Position numbers and translations under genes: made by a program
Source of the DNA: Aquanectria penicillioides
Lineage: Eukaryota > Ascomycota > Sordariomycetes > Hypocreales > Nectriaceae
Assembly (NCBI GenBank): GCA_003415625.1
Contig: PYIU01000001.1
Coordinates: forward strand, 8,124,210-8,188,209
Length of the DNA: 64,000 bases
Direction: 5' to 3'
Shown here: positions 1 through 10,440 of the stretch, one piece after another
Layout: every line of letters begins with the position of its first letter
Position numbering within the stretch: the first letter of the stretch is position 1
The notes under the pieces: model-generated
What the model saw: the letters and a program-made list of their open reading frames with translations, nothing else
Database searches by the model: none
What the model was told of the DNA's origin: nothing

Positions 1-2420
1 TAAGATTTATATGCAAAAGAATTAATAGTATATTATTTTAGGGATTCTAATAGATCTCTATTATATAAAAAGTATTTAGAATTAAGGCATTCCATTAGGG
101 GAAGATAATAATGCTTCTAACTGTAAGGTTTTATATATAATGCTAGATGCTATATAAAGGATTAATATTAATTCCTTTCTCTTAAAAAATATATAGCATT
201 AATATACAATTTAATTATCTACAATAGGATTTTTCGATCAAGAGATTGATAACTACTAATAACTATATATTTCTATATACTTAACCTTACGCCAAAAAGT
301 TCAAAAATATTAGTAAAGTAATTAGCTTTCAATTTTACAATTAACTAAAGTCCTATTAAATAAAGTGCATAAATATATATAGAAATTAACTTAACTTATA
401 TAAAATACTACTAATTTAATTTAGTATTAACTACTTAAATATAATATTAAACTTTAAGTCGACCTAAACCTTAAAGGTGATCCAATACTATATGCCTTAT
501 AGACCTAACTCCAAGACTTCCAAAATAAAGAAATTAAAGGATTTTAGGTCTTGCATATGCCTTATCTTTTCTTTTGCGCCAGTCTTTAAGTCTGAATTTA
601 ATAAGTATAAAAGGCTAGGCCTATTCCTAACTCTTCTAGTAGGGTAGTCATATAAAATAATATAGATAGAATTAAACTTTTAGAGCAATTGCATTTAATT
701 AAATAGATTGGGAAGGGTAATATCTTTAAAGAGGGCTTTTATTGCATATAGAAAGAACTTTCTAAAGGTAATTTTAGTATTATATCTTTCTCTTCTTTAA
801 TTAACTTTACTATATAGGGAGGTTAACCATTATTAGGAATTAAAAAGTTCAATTATATAAAAAACTGGCTATCTTAAACCTTTTAATTAATTAATCCTTT
901 AGTAAAGAGATTAATAATAGTATAAATATTTTTAGGATATGGATTTAGCAGTCAATTAAATCTAGCTTGCTTTAATTAAGACTTTCCAATCTTATATAAG
1001 GTATTTGCCTTAAATTGTTTAAGAAAGCTAGGCTAAATGAATTATATAATCTATTCTTCCTTACTTATTGCAAACTTAAGAGTATTGGTTATAATATTGA
1101 ATAATAGAAGAGCATTAAGATTAATAGTACCTAAATAAATTAATATTTAGTAAAATATTAAGTAATTTATATACATTAAGCTTGCTTGTCTTTTTAGGAA
1201 TAAAAAACCTATCTTAAGTTTAACCAAAAGTCATAAAACTAACCAACCGTACTAAAAGCCCAATAGGATTTTCATAAGGGTCAGCTATCTTTTATAGTTA
1301 GCAAACTTAAAGAGCTTTTTAGGCTTATGCTTAGAAGTTCTTCTTAAAGTTGGTTGTACAGTTGTAAAGCTTTAGTAATGGTTTTAATAGAGCAGAAGCA
1401 ATAAACTATAAAGAACTTTAAGAAGTTGTACAAAATAAAGATACTTCACTATTAGAATCATTTAACTTAATTAGTTCTAGCTATACAATGCCGCAATAAG
1501 GGCAAAGAAGAGAGCCAAAAGTCTTATTCTAGATTTATTTATAGCGGCAATTAGTTTTTAGGCACTTAACCTCTCTCTAAAATAGTAGCATTTTGCATAC
1601 AATAATAAAGAGAAATAAAAGAAAAGGAAGAAAAATAAAAAAGGGGGAAGAAAAGGGATTTAATATAAACTTAATAGTATTGTATAGAACTTAGTTTTAT
1701 TGTATAGAATAAGCAATTATTTTACTTTTTAATTAAAATATTATAGGATCTTATATATTAATAATCTAAATGCAATACTATTAATTATATAAAATTAATA
1801 GAAATTCAATTGCCTAACTACTAGCTAGCTACCAACTAGCAGCTAGGCAACTAAAAAACTATTTATTTAAAACATTATAACTTTAGTTGCCTCTCTTTTC
1901 TTACTATTACTATTACCACTACTATAATTAATATATATAAGCCCTTTAAGCAATATATATACTAACCCTTTAGATAATAGCAATAATAATAACAATAATA
2001 TATTGTATATTATTGCTAATATCCCTCCCTTTTTATATAGCTGAAGTTCCAAATTACTAACTGTATATACAGTCCTAACCTAAGAATCCCCCCAGCTAGC
2101 GTCAATACACTATATATAACTTAAAATCGATTCTTTCTTATACGCAAGCTAATATCTTCCTAGCCTCTTCAAGTGCATTTTATATAGGTGCCCAACAAGC
2201 ATCGCCTTATAGAGGCTAATATCTCGGGACAGCAGCTCCAGCCATACATTAAAAACGCACTCTAGCGCGCTATCCTAGATCTGCCTGGTCGTCCGGTCCG
2301 GTTCCTCCATAACCGCATACAACTAGCCTAGATTCAAGGCATAAGGGACTCATATATAAATGCCTTACTCATCTAGAGTCGAGGCATTCTTAGTCTAACT
2401 CCTTGCTTATCTTATGCAAA
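1..2420. repeat. A+T-rich, stop-dense repeat relic (probably RIP-mutated transposon)
   Basis: This stretch is strikingly richer in A and T than the rest of the window and full of TTA, TAA and ATA triplets, so no frame stays open for a useful length. Homopurine and homopyrimidine patches (around 1600-1650) and trinucleotide-like ATA/TAA tracts (around 1870-2000) are visible. The sharp change in composition near 2100-2400, where normal-looking sequence resumes, is the pattern left in ascomycetes when repeat-induced point mutation turns C:G into T:A in a duplicated element. I could not assign the element to a family. It could instead be an ordinary A+T-rich isochore. What is seen is the composition and absence of coding frames; RIP is inference. 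Confidence 0.6.
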
Positions 2421-2424
2421 TAAG

Positions 2425-2649
2425 ATGCGCTTGGATTCAGACGCATATGCAGCGCCCTTCCCCTACTGCATGCATCTTCCGGGTCACTTTAGTGGCTACT
2501 GCAGCAATTGCAAATGGCCGGATTGCGCTGCTCAATGCAGCAACAGAGACATACTTAAAGGCAGGCGCATACACAATGGTCTAGATTCCAGCTCCAGCCA
2601 GCTATTACTGCTTAAGGGACTAAGGACCTTAGTAAATAACCCTATTTAG
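2425..2649 (+). other. Short cysteine-rich ORF in repeat debris
   Basis: A 74-codon frame sits just inside the boundary of the A+T-rich block. It encodes a small Cys/His cluster (CSNCKWPDCAAQCS), the sort of knuckle seen in proteins carried by fungal repeats, followed by a serine- and leucine-rich tail. No introns or neighbouring exons could be joined to it. It is probably a fragment of a repeat-borne gene rather than a host gene, and I do not recognise a specific family. Confidence 0.25.
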
Positions 2650-3357
2650 CTAAAAGGAGAAAGAACCTAAGAAGACCCTATTGAGGTCTCTAATAGAGGG
2701 TCCTAAGAGGATCCCCTAATTATCGAATAGTCGTACGTATTAGCTTTCCTTTCTTTCACTTTTGCCTCAATTACCTACCCTTTCGTACACATAATATAGC
2801 CGACAAAGCCTTAGTCAAGTGGCTATATGTGGAGGCATCAGTCAGTAGTTCTGGCTAACCCAAGACAATGGCTAGCACCTTCTCGTGGTGTTCTGGGTTA
2901 GTAGCAAGATGTATCGTACGATACGTCTTGTAAAGCGAAGACCAGCCTTTCTAATTGTTAGATCTAGATAACTTCATTACATAGTAATAATACAGGCGAA
3001 TTTACGACTGTACGCAATGTAGACTGTACGTAAAGGTGGGGCAGAATTTCGGGATTTTGGGATTTTGGATTTTCGGGTTTTTGCACTTTGTCACCGCGTG
3101 CCTAATGTGCGACCGTAGACGCTAGCTCTATTGGGAAGCGTGAGCGAGCTGGCCAACCATGTTCGTCTCCGCTTCATTCCTCTACTGACAGCCTGCATTT
3201 GGGCATTTGGACGGACATTCCAAGTGTCAGTTGTCCCTTGCGTCTGTTGGTTTATATACCGAGAGGTTGGCCCGTCGTGTCGAAACGAATACTTTCCATC
3301 ATGTCAATACTCAAAAACAGCCGTGGATTCGCATCGAAACTCCTGCACAACTCGAAA
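2650..3357. other. Intergenic: repeat edge and GST promoter
   Basis: The left part continues the repeat debris and contains two inverted repeats: ctaaccca (2855-2862) against tgggttag (2894-2901), and a 26-bp near-perfect palindrome at 2905-2930. The right part (about 3000-3357) is the upstream region of the glutathione S-transferase. A TATA-like tttatata lies at about 3250-3257, roughly 50 bp before an upstream ATG at 3301 and 100 bp before the preferred ATG at 3358. Confidence 0.45.
2905..2930. repeat. 26-bp near-perfect palindrome
   Basis: The central 14 bases (2911-2924, gtatcgtacgatac) are a perfect palindrome, and the six bases on each side (caagat/gtcttg) pair with one mismatch. It lies at the junction between repeat debris and the first host gene. 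It could be a terminal or subterminal repeat of a transposon or a dimeric protein-binding site. Only the symmetry is seen. Confidence 0.6.
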
Positions 3358-4182
3358 ATGCTGGCTTTTACTCTTTACGGTTCGCGCGGTTCGACGAACA
3401 CTGACCGTGTGCGTCTGACTCTCGCCGAGGGTGGCTTCACGGATTACGAACTGGTCCTTCTCAACCTTCAAAAAGGGGAACAAAAGGTGTGTGACTCCCT
3501 TCTCTGGAAGCCAGTGCCCCTTCTCCTTGGGTCGATAAACTTTGTTGCACAACAATCCTCTAACTTTTCTCTCATTCATCAACTACTTGTTGTACTGCCT
3601 CCAGCCTAAGTGTACAGTGGGAGCTAACGCTGATTCACCTAGTCTAAAGAAAATATGACCCGTCACCCGTGGGGTAAAATACCCATCATTACTTTCCCCG
3701 ATGGGTTCACTGTCTACGAGAGTCGCGCAATCTGCAAGTACTTGGCAAGGAAGTATTCCTTTCCACTACTGCCCCCGGGCTCTGATGTCGAGGCCACGGC
3801 GATGTTCGACCAGGCCGAGTCGGAAGAAATTCTCTACTTTGCAGACCCTGCAGGCCGAATCGCATTCGAAAAATTTGCCAAAAAATTCATGGGGCTGCCT
3901 CCCAATGAAGCCGTTGTCTCAGATGCCTTGCGGTCCCTGGACGCCTTTTTCGATGTCGCGGAACGTTTCTTGCAGCATAAAGATTACATGGCTGGAAATG
4001 AATTTACCCTCACGGATATCTATTATATCCCACTGATTCAGAGACTTTTTGCATCCGGGTACGGAGACATTATCGTCAGTCGCAAGACTGTGAGTGCTTG
4101 GTGGGACCGCGTCATCAATCGGCCAGCCATACAGAAACTATTGGCTACGGACAAGGAGGCTGCAGCGGCTACTGGCAGATAA
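3358..4182 (+). CDS. Glutathione S-transferase
   Basis: Two exons, 3358-3486 and 3643-4182, joined in phase 0 across a 156-bp GT-AG intron with a gctaac branch site, give about 222 residues, the usual length of a cytosolic GST. The N-terminal half is a thioredoxin-like fold: it opens LAFTLYGSRGSTNTDRV, contains the glutathione-contacting HPWGKIP and the ESRAICKYLARKY helix that follows the conserved Glu-Ser pair. The C-terminal half is all-helical, with the conserved LTDIYYIPLIQ segment. The family conjugates glutathione to electrophiles. I chose ATG 3358 because the fold starts there. ATG 3301 in the same frame would add 19 basic, amphipathic residues that could target mitochondria. The class is probably the fungal Ure2/phi-like group. 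Confidence 0.88.
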
Positions 4183-5273
4183 AACAAACTTGGAAAATAG
4201 ATGTAGATTTCATAAATTGGGCTCTGCACCTCATTTCTACCTTGATTATCCGACTTTGCAAGTTCGTTTCAACCAGTGGGTATGTTTAATGCTGTTTGAA
4301 CCTGCTTTCAAAGGTGGAGGAATGCATTCACTGGTGCAAAATAGATGGAGAATTGGGGAGGGCTCTGAAGTTACGAAAGTGATTCCAGCGTTTAACGGTG
4401 CATCTATGTTGTGCGGTGAGCGTGATCAGCCTGGTGTATTTTTCTTGGCAAAGTCCTGATTATATGGACAAAGGTGAAAGACGAAGGAGAAACTGGGGAG
4501 TATGTCCGGGGAGGAAGATAAATCCAAGATTCTACCTGCTGGATCAGCCAAACTGCATTTCACCCGTCTTATTCCACATTCGTCTAACATGTTGCTCTTC
4601 CCGCGCCATGGTGCGGCGAAATCTCAAATTTTAGATCTTTCGGCCTCATGTCGTCTCGGTTCGTGTGGGCTTCGAATACAGCGTCTACTGCATCGCTGCC
4701 GTCCTTACTCTGCTGGTTCGCTGCGATAATGCATCGCTGCTGGTGGGAATGAGTACCCTACATACCGAAATAGGACAACGTATAATGTTCACACTATTTC
4801 CGTATTTATGTTACTTGGGACATTTCCAACCCCTGTTCACTCATTTCCCCGCGTATCAGGCACGGGCGTCGTCGGCCTATCTGCTATCAGCGGCCATCGT
4901 CGGCCAACTCAGCTAAACACAGCAGCTTACTTGTGATGATTAGGCAGCTTGGAAAGATGAGTGGCAGCGAAAGTCAGTCAGCAAGATTGAAAGCGGATGC
5001 TACGAATCCTCTTAAGAATGTTTGAAGATAAGGCCAACTGGGCACTAATGTAACAGTGATATCGAACCGCCTCAAATGCCTCAGCCTTCTGGTGTGCATT
5101 GTAAGGTTTTTCCGCGGGGCCACCGTCGGCCAACTGAAGCCCGGCTACCAACACTGTGCATCTGGGTCGCCCACTCACTATAGACATAAAGTCACCTTGA
5201 AATAGTTTTCAGTAGGTCAAAGCGGTTGTCTCATACAAAAAGACATTCGACATTCAAAAATTGATTCTTCGAA
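4183..5273. other. Intergenic region between GST and SDR
   Basis: I see no supportable gene. The open frames here overlap each other on both strands, lack splice-joinable partners and resemble no family. The motif cgtcggccaact recurs twice (about 4900 and 5125). The last 80 bp before 5274 are presumably the SDR promoter and leader. Confidence 0.5.
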
Positions 5274-6267
5274 ATGCCACAGTTTGACAGAGTGCCTGGC
5301 TCATTTGGTTCCTTGAAGGACAAGGTAGTCGTCCTTACAGGTGTGTGAGCATATGTCCGTTGGTTTCTCTATGCTAATGGATTATTACTGTGGAGGAGGC
5401 GCAAATGGAATTGGAGAATGTGTAGTGAAATCCCTGTTTGCTGTAGGGGCACACGTATTTTTCGGTGACATTGAAGAAGAGCGCTGCCAATCCATTGTCA
5501 AATCGCTGAAGGAATCCAACGCCTCATCTACGAGCCTGGAGTACATCCGCACTGACGTCCGTTCCTATGACGATAATTTGTCCTTATTCCAGTTGGCATT
5601 CAATACCCACGGTAGGGTCGACCATGCGTTCTCTGTAGCTGGTGTTACGGAATCGGCCAGCAACAATTGGTTTGACCCCGGCTTGGACCTAGAAGGCGTG
5701 GCTGCTCACCCCAGTACTTCAATCGTGGACGTTAACCTAACGGGTGTGCTTTACTTCGCCCGGATTGCGGCGGTATTTTTGCGCCAGGGCAATGATGATC
5801 GCACCCAAGACAAATCAATCTGCATCCTCGGTTCAGTGGCATCTTTTAAGGAGCAGGCCGGGCTTTTTGTGTACCAGCCCACTAAACACGGTGTTTTGGG
5901 GCTCATACGGTCAACTCGGAAATACTTTGCAGAGTGTCATGGTATCAGAATCAATACCGTTTGCCCCTCTTTGACTAGAACCAGGATGGCTGCTCCTGTA
6001 ATACGATTGTGGAATGAGCAAGGTGTCGCTCCAAATGAGCCACAAACTGTGGCTGAATACGTTTTGACTCTTGCAAGCATTTCCAAGACCCCATATCTAG
6101 GAAACATGACAGGTCTAGCAGTATTTGTGGAGGCAAACAAGGGATGGGAAATTGAGAAAGACCTTGACAAATGTGATGCCAGCTGGCTTGGCAAGGAAAT
6201 GAGTGAGAACGCAGCCAAAATAGAGCTGGCCTTGGGATCTGGGACATCATGGGTTAATCCAGGCTAG
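5274..6267 (+). CDS. Short-chain dehydrogenase/reductase (classical SDR)
   Basis: Exons 5274-5340 and 5396-6267 (55-bp intron, branch gctaatg) give 312 residues. The splice restores the dinucleotide-binding glycine motif TGGANGIG around residues 22-29. An acidic residue after the second strand (FFGDIEEE) suggests NAD preference. The active site is recognisable: GSVASF supplies the serine, and Tyr182 and Lys186 form YQPTK. The C-terminal tail (about 30 residues after the Rossmann fold) is the extended type common in fungal SDRs related to 15-hydroxyprostaglandin-dehydrogenase-like enzymes. The substrate cannot be told from sequence. The start ATG at 5274 is fixed by the first exon, which has no upstream alternative in frame. 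Confidence 0.88.
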
Positions 6268-6771
6268 AGGACGGATGAATGAACCTAGATTCATATCTCA
6301 ACATTTATGCAGATTTGACTTTATGACTATCGCGCCTGAGTCTGTTCTTTGCTGGCAAGACTATTGCAAAGGAAAGATCTAAATGCAAGTGAGGATAACA
6401 CCCTTTCTGGAGACTAGCCATCACTTGGCACAATAGTAGGTCAAGTGAAAAGGGAAGTAAGGGCCAGCATTGGCTAGGTTCTCTGAGCCAAAGCACATAA
6501 TAACTCGTATTGCCGATGCCCGACGCATACTGCACTTGGCCGCTTGATCCCACCTCGATGGTCGATGAAGTCCGATGCTATAATTCATATTTGCGTCAGT
6601 ATCAAGTTCGTCCTCTGTCTCCAGCCAAAACAAGCATCAAAGCCCTGCATAGCCGTGGCCGAAGCGATGGCTGAGGCACAAGCTAGTGTAGCGTTAGGGT
6701 ATTACTCATAAGTAGCACATAATCTACCCTGGACTAAGGCTAGTATACAAGAATTAATTCTGAGTGAAAAC
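6268..6771. other. Intergenic region downstream of the SDR
   Basis: No coding frame with family resemblance was found on either strand. The two minus-strand frames at 6305-6633 overlap and read as low-information sequence. The SDR terminator must lie near its start, but no specific signal stands out. Confidence 0.4.
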
Positions 6772-7413
6772 TTGAGAAACAACTGTGCTATTAGAAAAGC
6801 CGAGGATTTAGCAAAGCTCTACGGAGTGAAGGCAGCTGCCTACAAAGTAGATTGTGCGTAAGTCTAAAGCAGGGGGTGAAGTTAAAAACTAATGTACCAC
6901 AAGCCACGAATCCCAAAGATATTTCCCAAAGATATTGGAGAGGGAATTTCCAAAACTGTTCGAGATTTTAGTAAGATTGACGTCTTCACCGCTAACGCAG
7001 GTTTGTTTCGTATCATGGACAATGTTGCCAAGCTAAATCACCCAGTATCGTCATTTCAAAATCTCTTCTGAATCAAACACTTGCCGAATACAAAAAAAAA
7101 AAAAAAAGTCAATTAATGGTATGTTTGAATGAGACATATTTTACAGTCGCTAATTGATCGGCTGTGTAGTTGATGGAGTCGTCTTTTGTGCCAAATCAAT
7201 CTGCAAAGTCTTTCGGGATCAAGGTTTCGGCAATTCAACCATAACCCCCAGCATGTGTGGGCATATCGTTGGTGTTCTTTTGGATGAACCCATTTATAAC
7301 GCAAGCAAAGCTTTTGTGAGGCATTTTGCTAAGTCAATCGCCGTTGAATGGCGGGATTTTGCTCGTGTCAACTCTGTATCCCCTGGGTATATTCAACAGG
7401 CGAAGAGCAAATA
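6772..7413 (+). pseudogene. Relic of a second short-chain dehydrogenase
   Basis: Scattered fragments in several frames read as an SDR of the mannitol/sorbose-reductase type: a stretch around 6800-6860 (KAAAYKVD), one at about 6934-7002 ending in the diagnostic TANAG, and one at 7169-7413 with the active-site YNASKAF followed by the conserved VNSVSPGYI. Frameshifts, in-frame stops and a run of about 17 A residues near 7090 separate them, and the N-terminal glycine motif is not recognisable. The order of the fragments is that of an intact gene, so this is a decayed copy rather than chance similarity. It is not a duplicate of the adjacent SDR, whose motifs differ. Confidence 0.65.
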
Positions 7414-7865
7414 GACATTGCGTTTCACTGTGAATCCAGAAGTTTTCAATGAGTTTAACTCCACTTTCCGTGTCTGTAACACATCCACCGAAATCAGCTG
7501 ACCGCACCCATCACCCGAGCTACCATCTGCCATTCGATTCACCCTGAGAACCCATCTGGCATTACAATAGAGCTACATTGATCTCTACCTGACACCAGCT
7601 ATTATGTTTCTTCGACCACACTATAGTCACCGACACCGATAGGCTGCATTGTAGTTCAAGATCCCCCGACGCTGCCTGCGATCGGGCGACTCTCGGCCAT
7701 CTACACTGATTGGCCTATCTTGCTAAACTGTAAAGCCACCTCGTCAACATAGAGTCTTGTCAAAAATGTTTCTTTTAGCAGGCTTGAATGTAATTAATAA
7801 ATTCTTATGTAGAGTTATCATAGAATTTGAGTCTAACTACCGTTGAATCGAGAATCCGCAGGAAA
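7414..7865. other. Intergenic region before P450 pseudogene
   Basis: It holds the degenerate 3' end of the SDR relic on the left and the former promoter of the P450 on the right. No further gene or structured repeat was seen. Confidence 0.4.
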
Positions 7866-9386
7866 ATGGCGATTCAAGAGTTGATTGCAAGTGCCTCGTT
7901 GCCTACCAGCACCGGCCTCTATGTCATTTTAGCTGCATTGCCTTTAATATGCATCCTCTCTATCTTTATGTATCGCTTCAGTCCCTTACAACCTCTCTAT
8001 CATATCCCCGGACCTCTGATCGCTCGCTTCACTGATCTCCAGCTCATTTGGCACTCTTACATGGGCGATGAAGCGGTCTATGTCCATCAACTTCACGAAA
8101 GGTATGGCCCCACAGTCCGAATTGGTGTTGGGTTACTGGGCTTTGCGGATGCAAGGGTTCTTCACTCAATACATGTCCAAAGAGGCGGCTTTATGAAGGC
8201 AAAGTACTATCACAACTTCGACATCGATGGTCATGCCTCCATTTTTAGCAACACGGACCCAGCCTCCAGGGCTGCTCGCGCCAAAATCATACTGCCGCTT
8301 TTCAGTACTGCAAATATTCGGGCGGGCTCCAATTGCTTTGCTGGTAGCATTAGTCGGTATGTTTCCGTCTTTCAGGAGAGGAAAGCATCCGGACAAGCCA
8401 ATGTACTAGAACTTGTACGGGCAATGTCCATCGACCCAGTTACTGAATATCTCTTTGGAATTCGGTACGGGGTGTTCACCGACCGCGAAAAACCCCAAAG
8501 TGCCTCTAGAAAGCGGCAGGCAATTCTAGGATGTCAGCCAGTGCCGTCGTCGACAATTTTGTGTTGACTGGCCGGTTTTGGTACTTCTCCCCATGGCTTT
8601 ATCACATTTCAGACCTCATCGATCGCATTATTTTCCCCAACCCATCGATCAAAGAAAGCTCCGATATCGTCAACGAATATGTGGACCGGGTAGTTACCGG
8701 AGCCGAAGCCAAAAATAGAGCAGGGAACCGACAAAACCTCTCTCGCGAGCTATCCCTGCCGACTCCTTCTTGCTGGATTCTCCCGCTCTGAAGTCCAAGC
8801 TCAGTACAAGGATATTATATATACTGCGATGGATACAATTGGCATGAATCTGGCAACCTTGCGCTTTATGTTGGTAAAGCACCCGGAAGCATATGATAAA
8901 CTATACGCCGAGATCATGTCTACCACCATTACGAATGATGAGGATCTCCAGCACCTTCCCTACTTGAATGGCGTTGTCAGGGAGTCTTTACGTCTGAGCA
9001 TGACGAACCCATGCCGTCTTCCGCGGAAAGTGCCTGCCGGTGGCTGGCAATTCGACGGCACTCTCTTCCCAGCCGTTACTGTGGTATATGCCTCCGCGCG
9101 AGAGATTTACTTCTCCTCGGGCTTGTATCCCGATGCAAAAGAGTTCAAACCAGAGCATTGGATCAAAGCATCCGGGGAAATGAACAGATGTCTGATGGAA
9201 TTTGGACTCGGCGGTAGAGAGCGCGTCGCTAGGACCATGTCAATGTATGACTTGCACCTAGCGGCTTACGAGCTTGTTAAAGTCGGCGTTTTGAGAGGGG
9301 CGAGGCCCATAAAGGAGAACATCGAGATCAAGGGAGGCTTTGCAGCCAAAGTTGTTGAGGGAAATTATGAAGTTGTCTGGGACTAG
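7866..9386 (+). pseudogene. Cytochrome P450 pseudogene (heme cysteine lost, several frameshifts)
   Basis: The sequence reads as a microsomal P450 of about 500 residues with an N-terminal membrane anchor (residues about 15-40 after ATG 7866), a proline-rich hinge (HIPGPLIARFTDL) and an EXXR helix (VRESLRL). Translation must change frame at about 8500-8530 (apparently twice, with a TAG in the best local frame) and again near 8795. The heme-binding loop reads FGLGGRERVA, where the invariant cysteine is expected at codon 9222-9224: it is CGC (Arg) instead of TGC, a single transition. The protein could not bind heme as a P450 even if the frame were intact. Downstream sequence (MYDLHLAAYELV) is well preserved, so the decay is fairly recent. 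Confidence 0.85.
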
Positions 9387-10440
9387 ATGCTCAAAGAATT
9401 CGCCTATTAGAGGCGATTTTCGTTATCCATATTACCAGTAGCTTATATTCTAGTTTCATCCGATAACCTGAATGGCTGCTAGAATTCTGCAAAGCTGTCT
9501 GGGGGGTCCATGATGCTGAAGCTTCGGCCCGTCCGAAAGTGTCACGTGAACAATTCAATCCACATTAGCTATGAATCTTTGCTCTTTTACTGCCGGACTC
9601 GAAGAAACCTCCACCTGCTGATCAAGTACTACAGCAAAAATTACAATTCTTTTTCCGTCCTAGTTTGAACTCAAGACCTCCTGGGATTTAGGTCATCTGG
9701 CAACTTGAATCCTTGTGCTCTCCTCACTGTTGGTAGGCATCGCGCTCTTCATTCACCTTCGCCGATATGATATCCCGCTTGTTCTTACCTAGTACATATT
9801 CAAACTCAAATAAAATCCCCTTCGCATCAGCAACACGAGTCAGCTAGCCAGAGATGGCCGAGGGTGCCGCGGATGTGGGGTCGCGATAGGCCATGCTATG
9901 TCGGCGATAGGCGGATTCTAAGCTTTGGCCAGAATAAATATCACCATGAAACACCTTTTGGGAATCTTGGGTGGCTCAGTCGTCTGTCGATTTCTCGTAA
10001 TTGGCAGTATCCCGCCGTCTGTGCTATCTACGCCCATGACCGGTTCAGGATCGGACGGGCCGATCGGCCATCACTGGACAATTTGTTGGACAGAGATAGG
10101 ACACTCACCAGGGTCTGATAGTGACCAACCACTGCTTAGCCGTTTTGACTGACCCACTCGATAGGGGTTGATAAGAAATCACCAGATAGCGGATAACAAT
10201 GGACAATGTTTCGTCGCGGATAAAGCAGTGTTTCCCTGCCTAGCTACGCCGTAGAATTATTTATCTCGAGAAATTGCTGTGGTCGAGAAAATCATCCTAG
10301 ATATAATTCTTATAGAGTGGATGAGCCACGCTCCAGCTCGTCACGTTGCTTTAATTCGTGCTACCCCTCCCCACATTACATTGGCCAATCTGGTACGCTT
10401 TTTCGGATCAATCACATCGAAACTACCCGCAGCAGAAGCT
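9387..10440. other. Intergenic region with a CACGTG site
   Basis: I see no gene. Overlapping short frames at 9864-10152 have no family resemblance. A CACGTG core lies at 9543-9548, in the right place to act on the P450 remnant's 3' flank or on the permease 900 bp downstream. The last few hundred bases before 10441 should contain the permease promoter. Confidence 0.4.

Noticed and set aside
1867..2052. Leucine-rich 61-codon minus-strand frame
   Set aside because: Product of simple ATA/TAA repeats in A+T-rich DNA.
4094..4459. 121-codon frame overlapping the GST 3' end
   Set aside because: It overlaps the GST coding exon in another frame, has no family resemblance and no splice partners.
7086..7110. 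Poly-A run as a sign of a processed retrocopy
   Set aside because: It lies inside the SDR relic between two coding fragments, not at a 3' end, and the relic keeps a plausible intron donor after TANAG.
9864..10152. Two overlapping plus-strand frames in the P450-permease gap
   Set aside because: Low-information translations, mutually overlapping, with no promoter or splice context.
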